A stretch of DNA of 64,000 nt from the NCBI RefSeq assembly GCF_910589745.1, contig NZ_OU342399.1, forward strand, positions 930,001 to 994,000, in the 5' to 3' direction. The notes under the pieces are model-generated. The model saw only the letters and a program-made list of their open reading frames with translations. It was not told the origin of the DNA and did not search any database. The DNA comes from Candidatus Arcticimaribacter forsetii (lineage in GTDB: Bacteria > Bacteroidota > Bacteroidia > Flavobacteriales > Flavobacteriaceae). Shown here piece by piece: positions 1 through 7,098 of this stretch (position 1 is its first letter; every line of letters begins with the position of its first letter). Position numbers and translations under genes: made by a program.

Positions 1-303
1 CGATTACATTTTCTGTTTGAACCTCTTTGTCTTTGATGTTGAGAGTCATTTTTTGAAAATAGTCTTCACTTCCTTCACCAGCTTTGATTCCTCTTGCTTG
101 ATAAAATTCTTTAAGAAAGGTAACGGCTCTTTTTTGTCCCAACGCGCCAGTTTCTCTTCCTTGAAAGAAATCAGAGGCATACACATATAACAATTGTCTT
201 AAGTCTTCTGCTTCAATAGAGGTCGAATAGGCATCAGATTCCGTATTTTGAGCAAATGTTAAACTTGCACAAAAGAGGAATGTAAGTAAATAAAGTGATT
301 TCA
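1..303 (-). CDS. M28-family metallopeptidase, N-terminal fragment
   Basis: This is the first 101 codons of a gene that runs off the left edge of the window. The start is the ATG whose complement lies at 301-303. Residues 1-18 form a signal peptide ending in LTFAQ. Next comes a stretch typical of the N-terminus of secreted Bacteroidetes M28 aminopeptidases, with FFQGRETGALGQKRA followed by FLKEFYQARGI. The zinc-binding catalytic part is outside the window, so activity cannot be judged. The gene begins 19 bases after the DUF3050 gene on the same strand and is probably co-transcribed with it. Family call from the N-terminal motif only. Confidence 0.7.
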
Positions 304-322
304 TGTAGTTTGTTTTTTTTGA

Positions 323-1078
323 TTAAATTAAAGAAGCAATTCCGTTCCACAAAGAAATTCTATGGTTTAGTGCAGTTTTAGATGCTTCTAAAGCTTCGTC
401 CCATTTAACGGGGTCATCACCACACAATTCTTGGATCATTTTTAGAGCCATAGGTCCGTGTTCACCAGAGTCTACTTCAATATGACGCTCAAGATAATAA
501 ATCAAGTGGCTTAAATCTAGATTTGGTTCATTATTAATTGTTTTTACCATTTCGATAAACATGTCTGGAATTAAATCTTCCCGGCCGAAAGTAAAAACGG
601 CTGCAATAACGTGTGTTTTGTCAGATTCAATTACATCAAAAGTAAAAAGTAGAAAGTTTTTAATAAAATCAGGAAGATCAGCTGAGTTGATGTGATCTTG
701 GATGGTATCAAATTTTTCAATTTCATTCAAAAATTTTGATATGGATGAAGTCGAAGCACCTACTTGATCCATCGATTGCATATACATTTCAAAGTGAGAC
801 ATTGCAATACCATCTTTATTGATGTCAGTTTCTTCTCCCCAAACAATTTCGTTAATTAATCTTCCTGCAAAGGGCATTTTATTTGGAACCCAGGGTAGAG
901 AAGTGGTCGTGAGGTCCAATTGTAATTTTTTCACCAAAGACATGAAGTCCCAAACCGCATAAACATGGTGTTCCATGAAGATTTGAATGTCTTCTTTTCT
1001 ATCCATCATTTTGTATAATGGATGGTCAATTAATTGTAACTTTAGAGTCTCAATTTCATTTTCAATTCGGTCTATCAT
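323..1078 (-). CDS. DUF3050 family protein (haem-oxygenase-like fold)
   Basis: A 251-residue cytoplasmic protein with no signal peptide or membrane segment. The sequence fits the DUF3050 family: an early MEHHVYAVWDFM stretch with a His pair at residues 37-38, a central HFEMYMQSM, and a late YYLERHIEVDSGEHGP. Family knowledge places DUF3050 in the haem-oxygenase/TenA-like all-alpha superfamily. The conserved His/Glu residues hint at a metal or cofactor site, but no reaction is established. It is divergent from the LysE-type exporter and lies just upstream of the M28 peptidase on the same strand. Confidence 0.8.
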   Translation of the reverse strand: MIDRIENEIETLKLQLIDHPLYKMMDRKEDIQIFMEHHVYAVWDFMSLVKKLQLDLTTTSLPWVPNKMPFAGRLINEIVWGEETDINKDGIAMSHFEMYMQSMDQVGASTSSISKFLNEIEKFDTIQDHINSADLPDFIKNFLLFTFDVIESDKTHVIAAVFTFGREDLIPDMFIEMVKTINNEPNLDLSHLIYYLERHIEVDSGEHGPMALKMIQELCGDDPVKWDEALEASKTALNHRISLWNGIASLI

Positions 1079-1100
1079 TATGCTCTTAAATTATTTTATG

Positions 1101-1108
1101 CAAATATA
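1101..1108 (-). promoter_or_regulatory. -7 promoter box TATATTTG for the DUF3050 gene
   Basis: Read on the minus strand this is TATATTTG, a perfect match to the Bacteroidetes TAnnTTTG -7 box, 22 bases before the DUF3050 start. No clear TTTG -33 element was found at 19-21 bases upstream. Confidence 0.55.
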
Positions 1109-1155
1109 CTTTGAATCCTTTTATTTGAAAAAAAAATAAACCTAGTATTTAATAT

Positions 1156-1764
1156 ATGGAACTACTTTTTTCTTTTGTTGCTGCCTCTCTAGCATTAACA
1201 TTTGCTCCAGGTCCAGACATTTTGTTAGTCATAAGCGAGAGCGTTTCAAAGGGCTCTAGATCAGGTTTGTTGTTGTCGGCTGGTTTAGTGTGTGGGCTCC
1301 CGTTCCATACCCTAATTCTTGTGTTGGGCTGGGGACAGTTTATAACCGTCTATCCGAATCTAATTTCTATAATTAAAGTAATTGGTGCCTTGTATTTTGT
1401 ATACATTGCTTTTCAAATTTTTAGAAATCTAAATCAAGAATTAAAATTTCAAAAGATTGGCAAAAAAAAAGGACTTAATATTTTTATGAAAGGACTTTTG
1501 ATGAATTTGTTAAACCCTAAGGTTACTCTTTTTTTCTGGTTTTTTTTCCCAGCTTTTTTATTTGATAATACACTAACAGACGCTGAACAATACCTGATTC
1601 TAGGAACTCTTTTTATTCTTCAGGCTGCTCTTGTATTTACTTTTGTTTCCCTTACAGCTTCTAAACTATCCGAATTCTTTTTAAAAAATTCCAAGATACG
1701 TTATTGGCTTAATTTTTTACAAGGGATTCTTCTGGTTGGGATTGCAATTTATCTTTTGTTATAG
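1156..1764 (+). CDS. LysE/RhtB-family amino-acid exporter
   Basis: A 202-residue integral inner-membrane protein with about six hydrophobic segments. Near the N-terminus it carries FAPGPDILLVI, the family signature, and in the middle MNLLNPKVTLFFWFF, the second conserved Asn-Pro-Lys region. Length fits the family (about 200-210). LysE/RhtB proteins export amino acids or related small metabolites by proton antiport; the substrate cannot be read from the sequence. It precedes the HMG-CoA lyase gene by 21 bases, but that gene has its own promoter box in the gap, so co-transcription may be only partial. Confidence 0.88.
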   Translation: MELLFSFVAASLALTFAPGPDILLVISESVSKGSRSGLLLSAGLVCGLPFHTLILVLGWGQFITVYPNLISIIKVIGALYFVYIAFQIFRNLNQELKFQKIGKKKGLNIFMKGLLMNLLNPKVTLFFWFFFPAFLFDNTLTDAEQYLILGTLFILQAALVFTFVSLTASKLSEFFLKNSKIRYWLNFLQGILLVGIAIYLLL

Positions 1765-1773
1765 ACAAAAGTG

Positions 1774-1781
1774 TATCTTTG
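1774..1781 (+). promoter_or_regulatory. -7 promoter box TATCTTTG for HMG-CoA lyase
   Basis: A perfect TAnnTTTG box ends 4 bases before the ATG at 1786, so a transcript from it would be essentially leaderless. A TTTG lies 15 bases upstream (1755-1758), shorter than the usual 19-21 spacing. Confidence 0.5.
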
Positions 1782-1785
1782 AATT

Positions 1786-2640
1786 ATGAAAAATCTTGTA
1801 CTTGTTGAATGTCCTCGAGACGCTATGCAAGGTCATAAACATTGGATTCCGACCCCCTCAAAAATTAAATATATACAGTCATTGCTTTCTGTAGGGTTTG
1901 ATGTTTTGGATGTTGGAAGTTTTGTTTCTCCTAAAGCAATACCACAAATGAGTGATACTGCAGAAGTTCTTGAAGGGATCGATATTTCGAAAAGTAGTTC
2001 TAAATTATTGGTCATAGTAGCAAACTTAAGGGGAGCAGAAGAAGCGGTGAAACAAGAAAAAGTAACCTATTTAGGATTCCCACTTTCAGTTTCAGAGAAC
2101 TTTCAAATGCGAAACACACACAAGACAAGAAATCAAGCGGTTTTGTTAGTTGATGAATTAATTACGCTGTGTAAAAAAAATGGAAAGCAACTAGTAGTTT
2201 ATCTATCTATGGGTTTTGGAAATCCATATGGAGATCCTTGGTCTATAAAAATCTTAATGGATTGGATAGAACTTTTAGTGCAAAAAGGGATTAAAATTAT
2301 ATCACTATCGGACACCATTGGGACCGCAAAAACAAACGATATAGGTCAGATATTTAAAACCGCTTTGATTCAATATCCAGAGGTAGAAATAGGAGCACAT
2401 TTTCATACAAAACCTGAAAATGCTTTTTTGAAAATAAAAGCTGCTCATGATTCCGGTTGTTTTCGATTTGATACTGCCATAAAAGGTTTTGGAGGATGTC
2501 CTATGGCTAGCGATCATTTAACAGGAAATCTACCTACCGAAAAATTGATTTCTTATTTTAATAAGCAGAAAATTGATTTAAAAATCGATCCCATTAAGTT
2601 TGAATACTCCTATAACCAATCACTTAAAACTTTTATTTAA
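1786..2640 (+). CDS. mvaB: Hydroxymethylglutaryl-CoA lyase
   Basis: A 284-residue cytoplasmic TIM-barrel enzyme that cleaves HMG-CoA to acetyl-CoA and acetoacetate, the last step of leucine breakdown. Visible hallmarks are VECPRDAMQ with the catalytic Arg-Asp at residues 11-12, SFVSPKAIPQM, a metal-binding His-Phe-His at 205-207 (GAHFHTKP), and the active-site loop GFGGCPMA with Cys238. The tail is slightly shorter than mitochondrial-type enzymes but all catalytic elements are present. The ATG sits 4 bases after a -7 box. The stop codon overlaps the first operator of the downstream porin gene. No other leucine-degradation gene is in the window. Confidence 0.9.
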   Translation: MKNLVLVECPRDAMQGHKHWIPTPSKIKYIQSLLSVGFDVLDVGSFVSPKAIPQMSDTAEVLEGIDISKSSSKLLVIVANLRGAEEAVKQEKVTYLGFPLSVSENFQMRNTHKTRNQAVLLVDELITLCKKNGKQLVVYLSMGFGNPYGDPWSIKILMDWIELLVQKGIKIISLSDTIGTAKTNDIGQIFKTALIQYPEVEIGAHFHTKPENAFLKIKAAHDSGCFRFDTAIKGFGGCPMASDHLTGNLPTEKLISYFNKQKIDLKIDPIKFEYSYNQSLKTFI

Positions 2641-2655
2641 ATTTATTCTAAATAA
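2633..2655 (+). promoter_or_regulatory. Operator copy 1 (TTATTTAAA-N5-TCTAAATAA)
   Basis: A 23-bp inverted repeat with 9-bp half-sites (8 of 9 positions symmetric) and a 5-bp centre. It overlaps the HMG-CoA lyase stop codon and ends 2 bases before the TTTG -33 element of the porin promoter. Symmetry and spacing fit a dimeric repressor. A Fur- or DtxR-type metal sensor is a guess from the gene content. Confidence 0.7.
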
Positions 2656-2657
2656 GC

Positions 2658-2688
2658 TTTGTCTTTCAATTTCTGTAATATATATTTG
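2658..2688 (+). promoter_or_regulatory. Porin promoter (TTTG-N19-TATATTTG)
   Basis: TTTG at 2658-2661 and TATATTTG at 2681-2688, separated by 19 bases, match both elements of the Bacteroidetes housekeeping promoter. The promoter lies between operator copies 1 and 2. Confidence 0.75.
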
Positions 2689-2693
2689 CAGTC

Positions 2694-2716
2694 TTATTTT
2701 TAATGAATCTAAATAA
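2694..2716 (+). promoter_or_regulatory. Operator copy 2 (TTATTTTTA-N5-TCTAAATAA)
   Basis: Third-best copy of the 23-bp element: the right half-site is identical to the other two copies and the left half-site matches the ideal at 7 of 9 positions. It covers the expected transcription start and ends 5 bases before the porin ATG, where a bound protein would block transcription. Confidence 0.6.
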
Positions 2717-2721
2717 ACACA

Positions 2722-3897
2722 ATGAGAATTTTTCTTTCTTTCTTTGCTTTCTTGTTTTTTTCTTTTGTATCAGCACAACAAAATCAAATTATTAAGCTTG
2801 ATAGTGTTCCTACTTCTCAGGTTCAAATAAATGGCTATCAAAGAATTTTATCAAATCTATCTGCAATTCCACAGGGAGTTACTTTAGGGGGTTATGGAGA
2901 GATTTTATACAACCAGCCCGATAACTTAAATGGAGAGTTAGATGTTCAACGTTTGGTTCTTTTATTTGGATATAAATTTAATGAAAGAGTTCAGTTCGTA
3001 ACTGAAATTGAATTTGAACATGTTAAAGAGGTTTATGTAGAACAAGCATTTGTTAACTACAGCCTCAGTCCTGGTGTAAACTTACGTGCAGGTTTGATGT
3101 TGGTTCCGATGGGTATTATAAATGAATATCACGAGCCTACAACGTTTAATGGAGTTGAACGTCCAAGTTTAGATAATGCGATTGTTCCAACAACATGGAG
3201 AGAAATTGGAATAGGGGTTTCTGGGCGAATTGATTCTGCCGCATTGAGATATCAAGCCTATATTTTTAACGGTTTCTTATCTCATGATGGAACCGCTGGT
3301 GTGTTAAGTGGCAAAAAAGGTTTAAGAGGGGGACGTCAAAAGGGAGCTGAATCTACAGTTGATAAATTTAATTTTTCTTCAAAACTAGATTTTTATGGTA
3401 TTCCAGGTTTGCGTCTTGGGCTTTCAGGATATTTTGGTAGAACACAGGCGGTTGATGATCAAGCAGGAATTTTAGGGAGCACAGTTGGGGTTTCAATGTT
3501 AGGGTTTGATGCTCGATACCGAGTGGGTCAGTTTTCTGCTAGAACTCAAATCATTCAAGCAAACTTATCCGATACGGGAGAATATAATACTTTAACAGGA
3601 AAGGATCTTGGAAAAGAAATTTCTGGGTACTACTTAGAAGCGGCATACAATTTATTGCCCGCAGTTAATAAACAACGTTTAGAAGGTTTTGTTCGTTATG
3701 AAGACTTCGATACTCATTCTGCAACAGCTGGAGATTTAATAAGAAATCCTGCATTTCACAGAAAAGAATGGACGACTGGTTTATCTTACCATTTATCGCC
3801 TGGATCTGTCTTCAAGGCAGACTATCAATGGAAGTCTACAGGTATTTCAAACTCAACTTATGGTCAATTTAATATGGGTGTAGGGGTGTGGTTCTAA
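2722..3897 (+). CDS. Outer-membrane porin, beta-barrel
   Basis: A 391-residue protein with a clear signal peptide (residues 1-18, ending FVSAQQ). The rest alternates hydrophobic and polar residues with many Gly and aromatic positions and ends in a terminal aromatic (GVGVWF), as expected for a porin-type barrel. The early GGYGEILYN, the FVTEIEFEH segment and NEYHEP/TTWREIGIG are typical of Bacteroidetes porins related to the phosphate-selective O/P group; the substrate is not readable. It is transcribed from a promoter flanked by two operator copies, and the next gene carries a third, so it probably belongs to one regulon with the FMN protein. Confidence 0.75.
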   Translation: MRIFLSFFAFLFFSFVSAQQNQIIKLDSVPTSQVQINGYQRILSNLSAIPQGVTLGGYGEILYNQPDNLNGELDVQRLVLLFGYKFNERVQFVTEIEFEHVKEVYVEQAFVNYSLSPGVNLRAGLMLVPMGIINEYHEPTTFNGVERPSLDNAIVPTTWREIGIGVSGRIDSAALRYQAYIFNGFLSHDGTAGVLSGKKGLRGGRQKGAESTVDKFNFSSKLDFYGIPGLRLGLSGYFGRTQAVDDQAGILGSTVGVSMLGFDARYRVGQFSARTQIIQANLSDTGEYNTLTGKDLGKEISGYYLEAAYNLLPAVNKQRLEGFVRYEDFDTHSATAGDLIRNPAFHRKEWTTGLSYHLSPGSVFKADYQWKSTGISNSTYGQFNMGVGVWF

Positions 3898-3900
3898 AGT

Positions 3901-3923
3901 TTATTTAAACTTAATCTAAATAA
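3901..3923 (+). promoter_or_regulatory. Operator copy 3 (TTATTTAAA-N5-TCTAAATAA)
   Basis: Both half-sites are identical to operator copy 1, again with a 5-base centre. It ends 2 bases before the TTTG -33 element, the same geometry as copy 1, so the two promoters look built to answer to the same regulator. Confidence 0.7.
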
Positions 3924-3925
3924 AC

Positions 3926-3956
3926 TTTGTAGATTAAATATCCCGAATTATATTTG
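3926..3956 (+). promoter_or_regulatory. Promoter of the FMN-binding gene (TTTG-N19-TATATTTG)
   Basis: TTTG at 3926-3929 and TATATTTG at 3949-3956 with a 19-base spacer. The -7 box ends 5 bases before the chosen ATG at 3962, so the transcript should be leaderless or nearly so. Layout matches the porin promoter closely, including the shared CTTTGT and TATATTTGCAG strings. Confidence 0.75.
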
Positions 3957-3961
3957 CAGTG

Positions 3962-4501
3962 ATGATACGATTTTTAACCCTTTTAAGTTTGACTTCAACA
4001 TTTTTTATGAATGGATTGTTTTCTGTTGAAAACAGTACAGAAGTAGGAAGTGTTAGAAAAAAGGTTCGAAAAGAAATTAAGAAAACATTTGCTGTAGAAT
4101 CTTTTGATCTAGAAGAAAATACCTTTGAAATTCCCAATTGTAATTTTTTACAGAACAGTTCATTTTTAGAAATTCATACTCAAAACGACTTCCTTGGGTA
4201 TGCATTTATAGGAACAGCTCCAAGTAAAACAGATAGCTTTGAATATTTAGTTCTTCTAAATAAGGACTTGGTTATTATCAAGGCCAAAGTTCTTGTTTAT
4301 AGAGAAGATTATGGAGGGGAAATTGGAAGTAGAAGATGGTTATCACAATTTATTTCCAAAGACAGCTCTTCAAAGCTAAGTTATGGGGGGGAAATTGTAC
4401 CCATTTCTGGAGCTACGATTTCAGTTCGATCGATGACTTCCTCAATCAATCATTTTCTTCAATCTCTTAAAGGGTTCGAAGCCGAAACAGCTGCTCCTTA
4501 A
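3962..4501 (+). CDS. Secreted FMN-binding domain protein (RnfG/NqrC-like)
   Basis: A 179-residue protein with a hydrophobic export signal (about residues 1-20) and one FMN-binding domain. The covalent flavin-attachment motif SGATIS is at residues 149-154; ApbE-type transferases link FMN to the last Ser/Thr of this motif, here a Ser. The preceding YGGEIGSRRWLSQF and GGEIVPISGA regions fit the family fold. It is much shorter than RnfG or NqrC and stands alone, so a role as a periplasmic electron carrier is inferred. A GTG at 3959 would also fit but lies almost on the promoter; the ATG at 3962 keeps the signal peptide. Its stop overlaps the next start by 1 base. Confidence 0.8.
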   Translation: MIRFLTLLSLTSTFFMNGLFSVENSTEVGSVRKKVRKEIKKTFAVESFDLEENTFEIPNCNFLQNSSFLEIHTQNDFLGYAFIGTAPSKTDSFEYLVLLNKDLVIIKAKVLVYREDYGGEIGSRRWLSQFISKDSSSKLSYGGEIVPISGATISVRSMTSSINHFLQSLKGFEAETAAP

Positions 4502-4983
4502 TGTTTGATTACAATTATATTGCTCGTCTTCCAAAGCCGGTTAAGTTTTTTTTAGTTGCTTTTTTGGTTGCGTTGTCTGTGGGGTATTTTACTGGAATTA
4601 ATTTTGTAAGAGTAACCGAAAGTTCAACCCCTAAAGGAGTAGTAGAAAATTATAATGGAAACGAGGACGTCCCGGAGGCAACTACCATGAAATTCAAGAA
4701 AGGGAAACGTGAAATGCTCACCATTATCCACACCCATATTTTGTCGATATCCTTCATTTTTTTTCTTTTAGGTATTTTAGTTTGGGGAACAGATCAGTCT
4801 ATTTGGTTGAAATCATTTCTAACAATTGAACCTTTTATCTCCGTTTTAACAACTTTTGGAGGAATTTATATGCTTTGGCTCGGATATTCCTTCTTTTCAT
4901 ACGTAGTTATTTTTTCCGGAATATTAATGACATTGAGTTATATACTGGGTGTTTTAGTAGTTATGAAGGATCTTTTGAAATAA
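4501..4983 (+). CDS. Four-helix membrane protein, likely partner of the FMN protein
   Basis: A 160-residue inner-membrane protein of no family I recognise with certainty. Four hydrophobic helices are visible: about residues 15-35, 80-98, 112-132 and 136-155. A hydrophilic loop of roughly 40 residues after the first helix should face the periplasm. At the mouth of helix 2 lies IIHTHIL with His77 and His79, possible haem or metal ligands. The start codon overlaps the stop of the FMN protein (TAATG), implying translational coupling and matched amounts. The likely job is to pass electrons between the membrane and the FMN carrier; that is inference. Confidence 0.65.
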   Translation: MFDYNYIARLPKPVKFFLVAFLVALSVGYFTGINFVRVTESSTPKGVVENYNGNEDVPEATTMKFKKGKREMLTIIHTHILSISFIFFLLGILVWGTDQSIWLKSFLTIEPFISVLTTFGGIYMLWLGYSFFSYVVIFSGILMTLSYILGVLVVMKDLLK

Positions 4984-5021
4984 AACTGGGCGTTTATAGA
5001 CATTAAACGCTTAGAATTCCT

Positions 5022-5029
5022 TAATTTTG
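5022..5029 (+). promoter_or_regulatory. -7 promoter box TAATTTTG for guaB
   Basis: A TAnnTTTG box 27 bases before the guaB ATG. No convincing -33 TTTG at the expected distance. No purine riboswitch-like fold was seen in the 73-base gap. Confidence 0.45.
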
Positions 5030-5056
5030 CTCGCAACTAATTTCTAAATAGTTGCT

Positions 5057-6529
5057 ATGATTCAAGACAATCCAAAATTTGTAGAACAAGGCTTAACATA
5101 CGACGATGTACTTTTAGTCCCGGCGTATTCTGATGTTCTGCCACGTGATGTAAAAATCAATTCCTATTTTTCTAAAAACATCCCTTTGAATATTCCGATT
5201 GTATCTGCAGCAATGGATACAGTAACTGAAAGTAAAATGGCAATTGCTATGGCACGAGAAGGTGGGATTGGTGTTTTACACAAAAACATGACCATTGAAG
5301 AGCAAGCTTCTAAAGTTAGAATGGTGAAACGATCTGAGTCAGGTATGATTCTAGACCCTGTTATCCTTCCTCTCACAGCTTTGGTTGCGGATGCTAATGA
5401 AAACATGAAGAAATACAAAATTGGAGGAATTCCAATTGTAGATGCACAGGGGAAATTAAGCGGTATTGTAACGAACAGAGATTTGCGTTTCGAAAAAAAC
5501 GATCAAAGACCAATTACTGAGGTTATGACTTCTAAAAATCTTATCACGGTTAAAGAAGGCACCTCACTTTCCGATGCAGAAGAAATTTTGCAGAAACATA
5601 AAATTGAAAAACTACCTGTTATAGATAACGATCAAAACCTTGTAGGTTTGATTACGTTCCGAGATATAACGAAACATACTACAAAGCCTATAGCGAACAA
5701 AGATGAATTTGGGAGACTGCGAGTTGCAGCTGCTGTTGGTGTCACTGCAGATGCAGTTGAACGAACTTCAGCACTTGTTAAAGCAGGAGTAGATGCGATT
5801 GTTATCGATACAGCTCACGGACATACTAAAGGTGTAGCTTCTGTTTTAAAAGAGGTTAAAGCTAGTTTTCCGAAATTAGATGTAGTAGTAGGAAATATTG
5901 CAACAGGAGAAGCTGCTAAATATTTAGTTGATCTAGGAGCTGACGCTATTAAAGTAGGAATTGGGCCGGGTTCAATTTGTACAACTCGAATTATTGCGGG
6001 TGTGGGTTACCCTCAATTGTCTGCAGTATTACAGGTATCTAAAGCTATTAAAGGAAGCGGGGTTCCTATAATTGCCGACGGTGGAATTCGATACACAGGT
6101 GATATTCCAAAGGCAATTGCAGCTGGAGCTTCTTGTGTTATGCTAGGAAGCTTGTTAGCAGGAACAAAAGAATCCCCTGGAGAAACGATTATCTTTGAAG
6201 GTAGAAAGTTTAAATCTTACCGAGGAATGGGTTCTGTTGAAGCTATGAATAAAGGAAGTAAAGACCGCTACTTTCAAGATATTGAAGATGATATTAAAAA
6301 GCTAGTTCCTGAGGGTATTGTAGGACGTGTTCCTTATAAAGGGGAGCTTGTTGAAAGTATTCACCAATTCTTAGGCGGTTTAAAAGCTGGTATGGGATAT
6401 TGTGGAGCATCTGATGTAGAAATGCTCAAAGAGAAAGGAAAGTTTGTACAGCTTACTGCGTCTGGAATTAGAGAAAGTCATCCTCATAATATTCAGATTA
6501 CCAAAGAAGCACCAAACTACAGTCCATAG
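5057..6529 (+). CDS. guaB: IMP dehydrogenase
   Basis: A 490-residue enzyme of full family length that oxidises IMP to XMP with NAD, the committed step of GMP synthesis. The N-terminal GLTYDDVLLVPAYS, the paired CBS domains (about residues 95-205) inserted in the barrel, the catalytic loop GPGSICTTR with Cys308, and the flap sequence YRGMGS are all present. CBS domains bind adenine nucleotides in this family and tune activity. It is a single gene flanked by the FMN module upstream and a minus-strand small gene downstream. Confidence 0.97.
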   Translation: MIQDNPKFVEQGLTYDDVLLVPAYSDVLPRDVKINSYFSKNIPLNIPIVSAAMDTVTESKMAIAMAREGGIGVLHKNMTIEEQASKVRMVKRSESGMILDPVILPLTALVADANENMKKYKIGGIPIVDAQGKLSGIVTNRDLRFEKNDQRPITEVMTSKNLITVKEGTSLSDAEEILQKHKIEKLPVIDNDQNLVGLITFRDITKHTTKPIANKDEFGRLRVAAAVGVTADAVERTSALVKAGVDAIVIDTAHGHTKGVASVLKEVKASFPKLDVVVGNIATGEAAKYLVDLGADAIKVGIGPGSICTTRIIAGVGYPQLSAVLQVSKAIKGSGVPIIADGGIRYTGDIPKAIAAGASCVMLGSLLAGTKESPGETIIFEGRKFKSYRGMGSVEAMNKGSKDRYFQDIEDDIKKLVPEGIVGRVPYKGELVESIHQFLGGLKAGMGYCGASDVEMLKEKGKFVQLTASGIRESHPHNIQITKEAPNYSP

Positions 6530-6589
6530 GAACTTAGTAATTAATAGTAAATTTTAATCCAGGTAGGTTAAGGAGAATGAAAACCTATG

Positions 6590-6925
6590 CTAATTAGCTA
6601 TTAGCTTGTATGTTTTAACGATCGATTTAGTTTCTACTCGAACGATATACATATTACCAGACTCTAGTCGAATTGATTTTTTGAAATCTTCTAAAGACTC
6701 TGAATTATATCTTTCAATTTCATTCCCAATAATAGTGTAAATTTGAATGGTTCCAATTCCTGTCAGACCTTGAATTTGAAATGTACCGTTACGGTAAAAA
6801 AGTTTAACAGTCTCTTGCTCTGAGTCAAAACTTAGAGAATTTGAGTTTAAAGGGGAAGAGTTTGAGAACGCGTTCTGGGAAGCGAGGGATAAAATTAGAA
6901 GTAAAAAGAAAATACTATGTTTCAT
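6590..6925 (-). CDS. Tiny secreted protein resembling a type IX sorting domain
   Basis: A 111-residue protein with a signal peptide (about residues 1-21, ending NAFS). What follows is a short linker and then about 75 residues resembling the type A C-terminal sorting domain of type IX secretion cargo: FQIQG, IQIYTIIGNEI, a Gly-Asn-Met-Tyr-Ile-Val-Arg-Val core and a final KTYKLIAN. Such domains normally sit at the end of large secreted proteins; here there is no cargo in front. It could be a small surface protein, a decoy, or a remnant of a larger gene. It is alone on the minus strand, convergent with guaB and divergent from the next gene. Confidence 0.6.
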   Translation of the reverse strand: MKHSIFFLLLILSLASQNAFSNSSPLNSNSLSFDSEQETVKLFYRNGTFQIQGLTGIGTIQIYTIIGNEIERYNSESLEDFKKSIRLESGNMYIVRVETKSIVKTYKLIAN

Positions 6926-7098
6926 CCTGAAAATTATACATGCAAGTTAAATATATAGTTGTTAATAAAAAAATATTTATAAACAAATAAAATACTGATA
7001 AACAGTAACTTGATAAAGTTATTAAGATTTTGAATCAAAAAATCCATTCTAAAACACAATAAATTTCATTTTTTTCGTTCAAACAAAAAACAAGTATT

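Noticed and set aside
7006-7021. Inverted repeat TAACTT-GATA-AAGTTA between two divergent genes
   Set aside because: Only 6-bp arms in very AT-rich DNA and no promoter alignment; too weak to call.
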